A stretch of 64,000 bases of DNA from Bradyrhizobium oropedii (GTDB lineage: Bacteria; Pseudomonadota; Alphaproteobacteria; Rhizobiales; Xanthobacteraceae), in NCBI RefSeq assembly GCF_020889685.1, contig NZ_JACMYO010000011.1, forward strand, positions 1 through 64,000. The letters run 5' to 3'. A program made the translations under genes and the position numbers. Below the pieces are notes generated by a model, which made no database searches, was not told the origin of the DNA, and was given only the letters and a program-made list of their open reading frames with translations. Positions 52,436-60,864 of the stretch are shown here, piece by piece (the stretch's first letter is position 1; every line of letters starts with the position of its first letter).

Positions 52436-53590
52436 TCAGACGTTACCAACGTCGAAGAAGCACACGAAAGATCCCTCCTTCGGATTGACCCACCAATTCC
52501 CGGACCTTCTGTAACATTTGGTCCAGCGACCGGATTTCGGATGACGACCTGCTTTCCCCCCGTTTGGTAGCTTGGCAGCCTGGCGCGACAGCCAATCGCT
52601 ATTGCTCAATGTACACAATGCATAGGCTTTCACGGGGAGTAAGAGAAAGATGTTGATGAGTGTGCGCAGAGAAAAGCCGAGAAATCGAAGTTCGCGAGCA
52701 CGAAACTCTGCGACGCTGCAGCGAACCACGGTCATTGATGCGATAATCAGTCCTGCCCACCACGGCACTGTGGCTGTGAGTGCGAGCTGCGCGAGCGCCG
52801 TTAGCGATGACAGGGCGAGAAGTAGCGGGCCGAGATTCTGTCCGACTACATCTAGCGTGAGATAGCGATCCTCACCGAAGTCGCTTGGCTTTCCCCGAAA
52901 GAATTGCGTCTCGTACTGATCTAGTAGCAACAGGAGCGCGGAACGACGGTACATCGCACATGGGCCGCAGCAGCACATAACGGCGCCGAAGCGAGCTTGT
53001 GCCGCGCGCTCTTCGTTGCAAGCCAACCAGTACTCCATATCAATCAACCGGGTCAGCCAAGTGTCGCTTCGGTTGCTCGCCGTCAACTGCCCCATGGCCG
53101 CCCCGATCGCTGGATCCTGCATCTTCCGTGCAAGCTTCGTGACCACATCGGCAGCTATTATCGTGTCCGAGTCGACGTTGAGCACGAGATCTCCAGATGA
53201 GCGGCGTATCACAGCGATCTGTGCCTTCCGCTTTCCGACATTCTTTCGCAGCAGAATGAAGCCGAACCTCGGGTCGTCAGAGTAGGCGTCGTGAACGGGT
53301 GCCACAGCGTCGAGATTTCCAGAACCGTCATCAACCACATAGACCCGCAGCTTTCCGGCGTAGTCTTGGCTTGCAATGGACTTCAGACACGCCGAGAGCG
53401 TACGCGGGTCCTCGTTGAAGCAGAGGACGATGACATCCACGCTTGGTAGAGCGTCGGAGTTGACCACGTCGCCCGACGGCGATGAAACGTTTGTCGGCAG
53501 AGCATAAAGCACCTGCACGCTTCTATGGACAGTCGAGAGAAGCGCATAGACCGAGATAGCGACAGTGCTGGTTGTGGTAAGCAGGTTCAT
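52436..53590 (-). CDS. nodC: Chitin-oligosaccharide synthase NodC with internal deletion
   Basis: NodC polymerises the N-acetylglucosamine backbone of Nod factors at the inner membrane. The N-terminal membrane helix and GT2 catalytic start are intact (VDVIVLCFNEDP; the DxD-type NVDSDT; MGQLTASNRSDTWLTRLIDM), up to SDFGEDR at about residue 241. The chain then jumps to YLTLDVVGQNLGPLL. Family members have about 60 residues between these, including the QxxRW motif required for processive synthesis. I find no QxxRW anywhere in the product. The frame stays open to 384 residues. The ATG at 53590 overlaps the nodB stop. The enzyme is very probably inactive. Confidence 0.85.
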   Translation of the reverse strand: MNLLTTTSTVAISVYALLSTVHRSVQVLYALPTNVSSPSGDVVNSDALPSVDVIVLCFNEDPRTLSACLKSIASQDYAGKLRVYVVDDGSGNLDAVAPVHDAYSDDPRFGFILLRKNVGKRKAQIAVIRRSSGDLVLNVDSDTIIAADVVTKLARKMQDPAIGAAMGQLTASNRSDTWLTRLIDMEYWLACNEERAAQARFGAVMCCCGPCAMYRRSALLLLLDQYETQFFRGKPSDFGEDRYLTLDVVGQNLGPLLLALSSLTALAQLALTATVPWWAGLIIASMTVVRCSVAEFRARELRFLGFSLRTLINIFLLLPVKAYALCTLSNSDWLSRQAAKLPNGGKAGRHPKSGRWTKCYRRSGNWWVNPKEGSFVCFFDVGNV

Positions 53591-54261
53591 AGGGTGCCGG
53601 TTTGGTGAGGTTGAGGAAGCGAGCGGATTGAAAATCCGCGGACATGCAATGCTGGAATCAGGTTGGAAAGCGCCAAGACGGTCTGATCGCGCAGACCAGC
53701 ATGAGTGCCCCGTCCCAACTCGCTGGGTGGACATCCATCGTGCAAGAGCACAATTGCTCCCGGCCGGATAGAGGCCATCACCGCGTTGACAATCGCGTCA
53801 ACGCCGGGACGAGACCAGTCTCGCGGGTCTACCGACCAGTGCAGGGCAGCCAGCCCAGCCCTCGCTGACGTAGCGAGCACCTCTTCGGTCCACATGCCAT
53901 AGGGTGCACGCATGTGCCGCGGCGAGGCCTGGGGGCATGCCATCCTGATGACTCTGCTCGCCGTTAGTATTTCTTGTTGCACTTCGGCGAGTTCGCATCT
54001 GGACAAGTCCGGATGAGTCATTGTGTGGTTTGCGACCTCGTGCCCTTCTGCGACCATTCGTCTGATTAGTTTCGGCTGGTCCGCCGCGTACGCGCCAATG
54101 ACGAAGAAAGTCGCTGGCACTCGGTGTTCCGCCAGCACATCGAGGACATTCGGCGTGCAAAGTGGATTAGGACCGTCGTCAAACGTCAGATAGACGCCGC
54201 GACTTTCGGTGCGGTCAGCGTATTCGCCGCGCGCTTCGCAAGAGCAGTCGAGGTGTGTCAC
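53587..54261 (-). CDS. nodB: Chitooligosaccharide deacetylase NodB
   Basis: The 224-residue protein is a polysaccharide deacetylase (carbohydrate esterase 4). The metal site is complete: TFDDG with Asp28/Asp29, then His79 and His83 in HTMTH. RAPYG and LLHDG follow as motifs 3 and 5. NodB removes the acetyl group from the terminal sugar so that NodA can acylate it. It starts in an ATGA overlap with nodA. The sequence shows no breaks and should be functional. Confidence 0.94.
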   Translation of the reverse strand: MTHLDCSCEARGEYADRTESRGVYLTFDDGPNPLCTPNVLDVLAEHRVPATFFVIGAYAADQPKLIRRMVAEGHEVANHTMTHPDLSRCELAEVQQEILTASRVIRMACPQASPRHMRAPYGMWTEEVLATSARAGLAALHWSVDPRDWSRPGVDAIVNAVMASIRPGAIVLLHDGCPPSELGRGTHAGLRDQTVLALSNLIPALHVRGFSIRSLPQPHQTGTL

Positions 54262-54893
54262 AGCTCCGGCCCGTTCCGATCAATCATCGTGCCGGTCGGC
54301 CACTCGCTCATCGACCGTCCAATTGGTATAATCACGATGAGTACGTCCTCGGTGCGTGTGGGCGGCTTGTCGAGACGCACATCTGGAAGGGTCGACCGCA
54401 CGCGAACCCCCGACAAAACGGTTGCCAAACCCTGCCGGGCGCCCCTTTCAACATGCTTCTGCAGCACAGGCCGAACCGCGCCGAAGCCGAAGGGAACACC
54501 AAGCTCCTGCAGGGTTGGACGCAGGACGTGCACTGCACCGTGATAGGTGACTCCGAGTCCCTCAAAATCTCGACGTACCGCGTACAAACCTAGGTCGGCC
54601 ACTAGTACATCGACCGCGCCAACCTTGATGAAACGGCGCAGTAAGCCCATATGAGCCGCTACATCGCGCGAGTCGTAGCCGATTACACGGAGCTCAGGCC
54701 TCGCGCCGGCCCAACTTCGACTGCCTTCGAATGGCTTTCCATTAAACGCCCCAGTCGGCCCATACGTCTTTCGAAAGAACTCGGCGAGTTCGACATGGTC
54801 GGCGAGTTGCAACTCGTTTTCCCAGCACAGCTTCCACCGCACCTGAGAGCGCATTGAGAGACCCCCCGTAGAGCTGGATACGGCAATATTCAT
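54258..54893 (-). CDS. nodA: Nod factor N-acyltransferase NodA
   Basis: The 211-residue NodA adds a fatty acyl chain to the deacetylated terminal sugar of the chitin backbone. The conserved [35 protein letters not shown] and [15 protein letters not shown] segments are present. The ATG at 54893 has an AAGGAGG ribosome site and gives the family's normal length. It is the first gene of the nod operon and appears intact. The stop of a short response-regulator-like frame overlaps its start. Confidence 0.93.
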   Translation of the reverse strand: MNIAVSSSTGGLSMRSQVRWKLCWENELQLADHVELAEFFRKTYGPTGAFNGKPFEGSRSWAGARPELRVIGYDSRDVAAHMGLLRRFIKVGAVDVLVADLGLYAVRRDFEGLGVTYHGAVHVLRPTLQELGVPFGFGAVRPVLQKHVERGARQGLATVLSGVRVRSTLPDVRLDKPPTRTEDVLIVIIPIGRSMSEWPTGTMIDRNGPEL

Positions 54894-55186
54894 GGGTGCC
54901 TCCTTTGCGCCGACCGGCATTCGAGTGTGGACTTGACGCACGCGAGCAGTTCGCTACCGATGAACGGCTTCACCAGGGAATGGGAAACGCTGGCTCGCAG
55001 CGCCCGCAGCGTCGGGCGACGATCGAGGGTGACGTGCCTATCAGCGTCGATGGCCGGAGCAGTGTAACGCGCCTGAAGGTGACGAATAAATGCCCACCGA
55101 CGCCCAGCGCTGTCGCATCTGAAAACAGAGAAAGCCTCGTAATCGGAGTTATTTCGGAGCAGACGCAGGAACACACTTTTCGACAC
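54890..55186 (-). pseudogene. Response-regulator receiver remnant before nodA
   Basis: A 98-codon frame whose second half resembles the C-terminal part of a CheY-like receiver: an R-A-L-R-A helix, then [20 protein letters not shown] with the conserved Lys-Pro of receivers. The first half has no receiver sequence, and the phosphorylatable aspartate and acidic pair are absent, so it cannot work as a response regulator. It may be the 3' end of a NodW- or FixJ-like gene. Its stop overlaps the nodA start (ATGA). It could be a translated leader, but I favour a relic. Confidence 0.5.
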
Positions 55187-55278
55187 GATATCTTAGCTCT
55201 CGGGCCAAACCCGACAGCGCCTAGGTTGATGCATCGTACTATTTAGCGTTGACCGCCAGCTTCGAGAAGCCTTGAGCA

Positions 55279-55521
55279 TCACTGTCCTTCGTCAGCGACC
55301 GGTACGTGGCCTTCACGTTTCAATTTAGAAAATCCTCGATCCGTGGCCATAAAGCGCGCCAACATGGGGGCGATGAGCTTAGTCGGTTCGACCACTTGAC
55401 CACCTTGACGCGTAAGGGCTTCTGCATATGCAATGAGATCGCGATGCACGGCCGCCGGCAGCTCCGTACTCACTTTGACCGGCTTGTCGTCTGGAAGCTC
55501 TCCTATTTTGAGCTTTGGCAT
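55279..55521 (-). CDS. DUF2274 protein linked to trbI
   Basis: The 80-residue protein (MPKLKIGELPDDKPVKVSTE...) matches DUF2274, which follows trbI in many conjugative elements of Proteobacteria. The rest includes LPAAVHRDLIAYAEALTRQ, like a ribbon-helix-helix DNA-binding fold. It starts four bases after trbI. Its role in transfer is unknown; it may be a small regulator. The ATG at 55521 is the natural family start; the frame upstream crosses trbI. Confidence 0.85.
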   Translation of the reverse strand: MPKLKIGELPDDKPVKVSTELPAAVHRDLIAYAEALTRQGGQVVEPTKLIAPMLARFMATDRGFSKLKREGHVPVADEGQ

Positions 55522-55525
55522 GTTG

Positions 55526-56737
55526 TCACCCTCTATACGGCGTAAGTATGAGGTCACGATTGACAAGAACACGAACCGGGAAACCAGGTCGCACGGTCAG
55601 AGTAGGCTGGATGCTGAAACTGCGGCGAACGACCTGCTGTCCGGTTTGATTCAGTGAGTCGGAGGCGCCGTGTCGCAATGCTTGGATGATCGCGCTGTCG
55701 TTGCTATTTGTGTCGGAGCCCGCGCCTAGTTCCGTCCCAACAGCTAGAAGCGTCGATAGTGCCGCAGCCTTGAATAGCTCACCCCAGTGATTGTCGACTT
55801 GGTCTTCGAGGCCTGCGTAGCCGACAGTGTCAGCGCCAGGCTGCCGCTCGAGAACAATGGATCGTCCATTCGGCACGATCAGCCGGGTCCAGACGAGCAA
55901 GACGCGGGACTGGCCGAAAGTGACCTGGCTATCGTAGATCCCGATCAGACGCGATCCCTGAGGTACAAGCAGATAGCGACCGGTCGGCGTGTCAAAGACA
56001 TTCTCGGTTACTTGCGCGGTAATCTGGCCTGGCAGGTCCGATCGGATCCCGGTGATCAAGGCCCCTGGAATTACCGTCCCGGCCAGCACGATGTAGGGTG
56101 AAGCGGGCTTGGTGACGCGGTCAGGGCTTACCGTGCGCCGATCCACAGAAGCATTCACGAAGGCAAGCTTGCGGTCCTGACCGTTTTGCGCAGATCCATC
56201 GTCGACGGGGCTCATTGCGTTCGGTGGCACGACGCGGTCGCTTCCAACAGCCGCAGCAGCGGGCGGACGCAACTCTCGTCCATTGGTCGAAGCGAACAGA
56301 TGACTGATGCGGGCTGCCTCGGTCTCTTGATCCCGACGCTGCTGGTCCGGGTCAGCGCCGATCGTCGGCGACTGGCCTTGAGCGGCAAGGATCGGTCGAC
56401 CGAGGTCCCCGGGGAGCGGCGGACCGAGCTGCGGGATTGGCTGGCGCGGAACGCCAGCATAGTCCTTCGGCAGCGTCGTAATTCCGTCGGCAACATTGTG
56501 ATGATCGGTACTGTAAAGCTCGTCGGCCGTCGAGTTTCGGGAACGATTGTTCTGCAGCGACCACAATACAGTTCCACCGATGACGAGCAATGCAACGGCG
56601 CTGCCTCCAGCCAGGACTTTCCGCGACAACCGCGTCACGCGCGGATGCTCCGCTCTCAAGCGGAAGCTCTCGGACTGCTCCCCTTGTGTCTCCGGCGGAA
56701 CTGCTTGCTCGTGATCGTTTGCATTCCGAGTGCTCAT
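55526..56737 (-). CDS. trbI: Conjugal transfer protein TrbI (VirB10-like)
   Basis: A 403-residue VirB10/TrbI family protein. It has a short cytoplasmic N-terminus, one transmembrane helix (VLAGGSAVALLVIGGTVLW, about residues 41-59), a proline-rich periplasmic linker, and the C-terminal domain with GTVIPGALITGIRSDLPGQI and YLLVPQGSRLIGIYDSQVTF. It spans the envelope and connects the inner and outer parts of the mating channel. It overlaps trbG by four bases. No truncation is seen. Confidence 0.93.
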   Translation of the reverse strand: MSTRNANDHEQAVPPETQGEQSESFRLRAEHPRVTRLSRKVLAGGSAVALLVIGGTVLWSLQNNRSRNSTADELYSTDHHNVADGITTLPKDYAGVPRQPIPQLGPPLPGDLGRPILAAQGQSPTIGADPDQQRRDQETEAARISHLFASTNGRELRPPAAAAVGSDRVVPPNAMSPVDDGSAQNGQDRKLAFVNASVDRRTVSPDRVTKPASPYIVLAGTVIPGALITGIRSDLPGQITAQVTENVFDTPTGRYLLVPQGSRLIGIYDSQVTFGQSRVLLVWTRLIVPNGRSIVLERQPGADTVGYAGLEDQVDNHWGELFKAAALSTLLAVGTELGAGSDTNSNDSAIIQALRHGASDSLNQTGQQVVRRSFSIQPTLTVRPGFPVRVLVNRDLILTPYRG

Positions 56738-57759
56738 GACGACGGCCTCCCGTCGGTCCTGACAATCCTGACCCTCTGCTGGTGCTCGCCGCCAAGCCGC
56801 AGTTCGGCGGCAGCAAACAGCCGATCGACGATCAACACGTTGCCGTAAGCGCGATAGTTGACGAGCTCGGTCTTGCCGTCTGGACCGATGACGAAGAGCG
56901 GAGGCATCTCGCCCTGCACGATGCCTTTCGGGAATTCGACGTAGACCTTGCGGCCATCGTCATATGCGGCGAGCGGCCGCCAGGGTGGACTGTCCCCTTC
57001 GATGGCATAGCGGGAGATGCGCTGCGCCGGCTCCGGAAGAACGGGCTTCAGAGCGACCGAACGCGATCGTTCCCGTGCAGTTTCTGGATAGTACCAGGCA
57101 ACAGACGGCATGTATGGCCGCTCGCGGGAACGGAGCTCGATCAGGTAGGTGCGCCGATCGGTATTGACGACCAGGTTGGTCTCGATTGACGCGCGGGTCG
57201 GCTTGACCAGGATGTGGACGCGTCGCGTGTCGCCGTTCCCGCTCTCGGTATCGCCCACGACCCAACGTACGGTATCTCCGGCCGCGATGGGCCCCGATCC
57301 CGTCAACTGTTCCCCTTCCTCAAGCGCGATATCCGTGATCTGCCCGGGCGCGGCGTAAATCTGATAGAGAGCGCCAGGACTGTAGGCGTAGATTTGCGCC
57401 GCGTTGAAATACCCCCGCTTGCGCGGTTCGACCCGGGCGGCGCTGTTTGCCGTCTCAACCCGGCTCACGGGTTCTGGCTCTTCCTTCCCGGCCGACTTGC
57501 CGCCGAGCGCCGGCTTCCAGAGCGGTGGAATGTGAAGCGGTCGCAATCTGTCGTCGAAATGCGCAGGAGCCGCCGGCAACGGAGGCACGTCCGCGTCATA
57601 GCTGATCTCCGGCGGAATGTAGGTCGCGCACCCACCGAGCGGCGAGGAACCGACCAGGAGAGCCAACAGAATTGCTCGCTTCGCGGCCACGAATTCCGGC
57701 AGTGCCGAATTGTGCGGGATGGGCCGGTTCGAATGAACGTCATGCGGCGTCTTGGTCAC
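56734..57759 (-). CDS. trbG: Conjugal transfer protein TrbG (VirB9-like)
   Basis: A 341-residue outer-membrane-associated VirB9 homologue. The N-terminus has a lipoprotein-like signal with lipobox LGGC at about residue 44. The C-terminal domain has RWVVGDTESGNGDTRRVHIL and the FIGPDG-like loop FVIGPDGKTELVNYRAYGNV. TrbG forms the outer ring of the channel with TrbI. It overlaps trbF at the upstream end and trbI at the downstream end by four bases each. Confidence 0.93.
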   Translation of the reverse strand: MTKTPHDVHSNRPIPHNSALPEFVAAKRAILLALLVGSSPLGGCATYIPPEISYDADVPPLPAAPAHFDDRLRPLHIPPLWKPALGGKSAGKEEPEPVSRVETANSAARVEPRKRGYFNAAQIYAYSPGALYQIYAAPGQITDIALEEGEQLTGSGPIAAGDTVRWVVGDTESGNGDTRRVHILVKPTRASIETNLVVNTDRRTYLIELRSRERPYMPSVAWYYPETARERSRSVALKPVLPEPAQRISRYAIEGDSPPWRPLAAYDDGRKVYVEFPKGIVQGEMPPLFVIGPDGKTELVNYRAYGNVLIVDRLFAAAELRLGGEHQQRVRIVRTDGRPSS

Positions 57760-58439
57760 TGACCCAACTCCTTTGACCAGTTGATGGCGCGGACATAGAC
57801 GCCAAGGGGGTTTTTGCGCAGGCGTTCGGCATCGCGGGGTGTCTCGATCACGATCGAGAGAATTGCAGTCCAGCGCTCAGTCGAACTCAACGAGCCGTTG
57901 TCGTAGACGCGCTGGGTCCACGCGACGCGAAAGCTCTCCGAAGACGCGCGAATGACGCTCGAGACGTCTACGGAGATTTGAGCCTTGCCCAGCTTCGCAA
58001 AGGGGTCATCGTTGCGCGCATAGTCGTTCAGCGCAGCCGCCCCACGATCCGTCGTAAAATCATAGGCCCGGAGCCAGTTTTGGCGCAGAACGATACCGTC
58101 GGCCGGCAGGCCTCTGACGTCCTCGATGAAGCGCGCCAGATGGTAGGCGATCTGAGCGTCAGTAGGTTGATAGTCGATGTTGGCCGGCGCAACTCTTTGG
58201 GCTTGGCCGAGATGATCGACTTCAACGACCCAGGGCGTGATTGAGCCTTGGCTCGATTGCGAGACAAGGCTACCTGCGAGACCGGCCGATAGCGTCAGGC
58301 AGCCGAACGCCATTAAGCGCCAATTCTTGGCTTGTAAGCGGGCGGATCCAATGCGTTCATCCCAAACCTGCGCTGCTTTCTGATACGGCGTAACCGGTTC
58401 GGGCATACGCCCGTAGTGCACTGATGGTCGTTTGAACAT
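57756..58439 (-). CDS. trbF: Conjugal transfer protein TrbF (VirB8-like)
   Basis: A 227-residue bitopic inner-membrane protein. An N-terminal cytoplasmic segment (PYQKAAQVWDERIG) precedes one membrane helix (LMAFGCLTLSAGLAGSLV, about 42-59) and the periplasmic VirB8-like domain. That domain is involved in assembly of the channel. The trbL stop lies about 100 bases upstream, a wider gap than elsewhere in this operon. A trbH gene, present between trbG and trbI in some systems, is absent here. Confidence 0.92.
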   Translation of the reverse strand: MFKRPSVHYGRMPEPVTPYQKAAQVWDERIGSARLQAKNWRLMAFGCLTLSAGLAGSLVSQSSQGSITPWVVEVDHLGQAQRVAPANIDYQPTDAQIAYHLARFIEDVRGLPADGIVLRQNWLRAYDFTTDRGAAALNDYARNDDPFAKLGKAQISVDVSSVIRASSESFRVAWTQRVYDNGSLSSTERWTAILSIVIETPRDAERLRKNPLGVYVRAINWSKELGQ

Positions 58440-58538
58440 CGATAGTTGCCCCTGAGATCAAGTGATCGGTTTCGAATCGTGCGGTGTCCGCGTTTCATTC
58501 GCCCGCGCAGCGGCTGGCGAAGGCGCAGTGGCTAAGTG

Positions 58539-59768
58539 TCAGCGCTCTCCTTCAGACAAATCGACGGAAGAGCCGCTGCCACCGTGATCGGCGGAGCGGA
58601 CCGCGTGGCCGGCTGCCGATGCACCGTGCCGAATAGTCTCGGCATGCTTCATACGCCGCGCCCAATCGGGCTGACCTTCAGCCGAGGTGCTCGCGGCCTG
58701 CGCGCCGGCTTCCCCACCTGCGCCGAGCGTAGCCGCTGCACGACGCAAGGGGCTCATGGCAGCGGAAGCGCCGGCCTCCGCGACGCCGGCAAAGCTGCCG
58801 CTCCGGTAGGCGGCTGATGTTGCGCTCATGGCGGCGCCGCCGCTACGCGCGGCACCCGCAATCGCACCGCCAGCGAGACCGGCACCGCCGGCGGCAAGAC
58901 CTGCGCCCGCCGCAACAATGCCGCCGGCAGCAAGGCCTGTTCCAATCGCCGCACCGGCGCCGAGTTGCGGTCCGCCCGACACCAGGCCGTTGGCGATTCC
59001 GGGACCGAAGATGCCCAGGCCCAGCAAGGAGAGCGCCGCAAGCACCAGGGTCATCGCGTCTTCAATGGTCGGCTGGGCGCCGCCGAAGCCTGCGGTGAAC
59101 TGCGAGAACAGGATCGAACCGATGCCGACGATGACGGCCAGGACCAGCACCTTGATCCCTGAGGAGATGACGTTGCCCAAGACCCGCTCTGCCGCGAACG
59201 CAGTCTTGCCAAACAAGCCGAAGGGAATGAGCACGAAGCCGGCAAGCGTGGTGAGCTTGAACTCGATCAGGGTGACAAAGAGCTGGATCGCCAGAATAAA
59301 GAAGGCGAGCAGCACAACGACCCAGGCGAACAGGAGAACGACGATCTGAACGAAATTCTCGAAGAAACTGATGTAGCCCATCAAGTTGGAAATCGAATCG
59401 AGCAGCGGTCGGCCGGCGTCCAGCCCGACTTGAGCGATCTTTCCTGGCCGCAGGAAGTCCGACGCGGAGAGGCCTGCGCCAGATGCTTTCAACCCAAGAC
59501 CCGCAAAGCTCCCGAAAACGATGCGTGCCAGATTATTCCAATTGCCGATGAGATAGGCAAAGACGCTTACGAAGAGCGTCTTCTTGACGAGGCGCGCGAT
59601 GATGTCTTCGTCCGGCCCCCAACTCCAGAACAACGCAGCAAGCGTGATGTCGATCGCGGCGAGGGTCGCTGCGAGATACCCAACGTCGCTACCGAGCAGC
59701 CCGAAGCCGTTGTCGATGTAACGCGTGAACGTTTCCAGGAATTGGTCGATGATCCCCGTACCCGTCAT
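58539..59768 (-). CDS. trbL: Conjugal transfer protein TrbL (VirB6-like)
   Basis: The 409-residue polytopic protein matches TrbL. It has an N-terminal amphipathic start (TGTGIIDQFLETFTRYIDNG), several membrane helices up to about residue 270, and a long Ala/Gly-rich C-terminal tail. VirB6/TrbL proteins form the inner-membrane part of the DNA channel. The ATG at 59768 overlaps the trbK-like stop by four bases, which sets the start; a longer frame would run across trbK. Confidence 0.92.
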   Translation of the reverse strand: MTGTGIIDQFLETFTRYIDNGFGLLGSDVGYLAATLAAIDITLAALFWSWGPDEDIIARLVKKTLFVSVFAYLIGNWNNLARIVFGSFAGLGLKASGAGLSASDFLRPGKIAQVGLDAGRPLLDSISNLMGYISFFENFVQIVVLLFAWVVVLLAFFILAIQLFVTLIEFKLTTLAGFVLIPFGLFGKTAFAAERVLGNVISSGIKVLVLAVIVGIGSILFSQFTAGFGGAQPTIEDAMTLVLAALSLLGLGIFGPGIANGLVSGGPQLGAGAAIGTGLAAGGIVAAGAGLAAGGAGLAGGAIAGAARSGGAAMSATSAAYRSGSFAGVAEAGASAAMSPLRRAAATLGAGGEAGAQAASTSAEGQPDWARRMKHAETIRHGASAAGHAVRSADHGGSGSSVDLSEGER

Positions 59769-60136
59769 GGCTTGCTCGCCTCGGGCGTCGCCGGTTGCGG
59801 ATATCCTTGCGGGATCCGGCTCTGATCCTTTGGGGCGGGCCCCCACACCGCTGCGGGTTCTTCTTGGCCAGGAACCGCGGCATCGGATTTCTTGGCCAAG
59901 AAGCGTCGCCGGTTTTCGGCCCACACTTGCTTGCAGTGCTGATAACCCGAGGCTTCCTGCGCAGTGACACTGCGGCAGCGTGCAAGGTCAGAGCTGGTTG
60001 CATTTGTCGTCTGCTCCACCTTCGGCGGCGGAGGAGGACCGTCTCCGCCACGAAGCTGAATCGTGCAGGCAGTGACGACCAACACACCTATTGTCGTAAG
60101 CAGCGACAACGCCTTGAATGCCCTTACGTCGGTCAT
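59765..60136 (-). CDS. trbK: Putative entry-exclusion protein TrbK-alt
   Basis: This 123-residue protein has an N-terminal hydrophobic segment and a possible lipobox (VVTAC at residue 24), followed by a short soluble part with RCRSVTAQEASGYQHCKQVWAENRRRF. It lies between trbJ and trbL and fits the trbK-alt family, which is linked to trb operons of rhizobial elements. TrbK proteins act as entry exclusion factors, reducing re-entry of the same element. It overlaps trbJ by one base. Confidence 0.86.
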   Translation of the reverse strand: MTDVRAFKALSLLTTIGVLVVTACTIQLRGGDGPPPPPKVEQTTNATSSDLARCRSVTAQEASGYQHCKQVWAENRRRFLAKKSDAAVPGQEEPAAVWGPAPKDQSRIPQGYPQPATPEASKP

Positions 60137-60864
60137 CAGTGGAACATCTGCACATTGGAGGATTGATAGCCCTGTCCTGGCGTCAGGAACCGCCTGAGCT
60201 GCTCTCGTCCCTGATCCTGGGCCGAGGCGCGCTGAGCCGCTTCGAGGCTCTGCACCCTGCCCTGTGCCGTCACGACAGCGGTGAGGTCGGCAAGCTGCTG
60301 CGCGTTCAGCGCGAGAATCTGATTGCCAGCTTGCGTTGCCTGCAGAGCGCCGCTTGCGCCTTGGCTAGACGTTACGAGCGCGGAAGTCTGGATGCGGTTG
60401 GTGTCGAGGTTGCCAACAATGCCCGCCTGAACGCGCAGCGCGTCTTGCGTTGCGGCATAGGAATTTTGCCATCGCGATTGAGCGTTGGCGACTAGCAACT
60501 GATTCGATTGGCTACCCGTGGCCGGCGCATAGCTCGTCGAAAACGCGCGATCTATCTGCTCGACGTCATAGGCGATACGCTGGGCCTGGGCCAGCAATTG
60601 CTGGGTACGCTGGATCGACGATTGCAGTTGCTGCAACGAAGAGTACGGCAGGTTTGCTAGATTCCTAGCCTGATTGATCAGCACCTGCGCCTCGTTCTGT
60701 AACGAGGTAATCTGGTTGTTTATCTGCTGGAGCTCTCGCGCAGCTGTCAGGACGTTCTGAACGTAGTTGTTGGGATCAAAGACGATCAGCGCCCGCGCGG
60801 GCACCGCGACGCTAAGCACCAGCGCGATAGTGCCAGTAGCCGCCAATAGGCCAAGACGCCTCAT
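60136..60864 (-). CDS. trbJ: Conjugal transfer protein TrbJ (VirB5-like)
   Basis: A 242-residue secreted protein with a signal peptide (GLLAATGTIALVLSVAVPARA, cleavage near residue 25), then VFDPNNYVQNVLTAARELQQ and long Gln-rich helices. TrbJ is a VirB5-like minor pilus component. It overlaps trbE by four bases. It appears complete. Confidence 0.92.
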   Translation of the reverse strand: MRRLGLLAATGTIALVLSVAVPARALIVFDPNNYVQNVLTAARELQQINNQITSLQNEAQVLINQARNLANLPYSSLQQLQSSIQRTQQLLAQAQRIAYDVEQIDRAFSTSYAPATGSQSNQLLVANAQSRWQNSYAATQDALRVQAGIVGNLDTNRIQTSALVTSSQGASGALQATQAGNQILALNAQQLADLTAVVTAQGRVQSLEAAQRASAQDQGREQLRRFLTPGQGYQSSNVQMFH

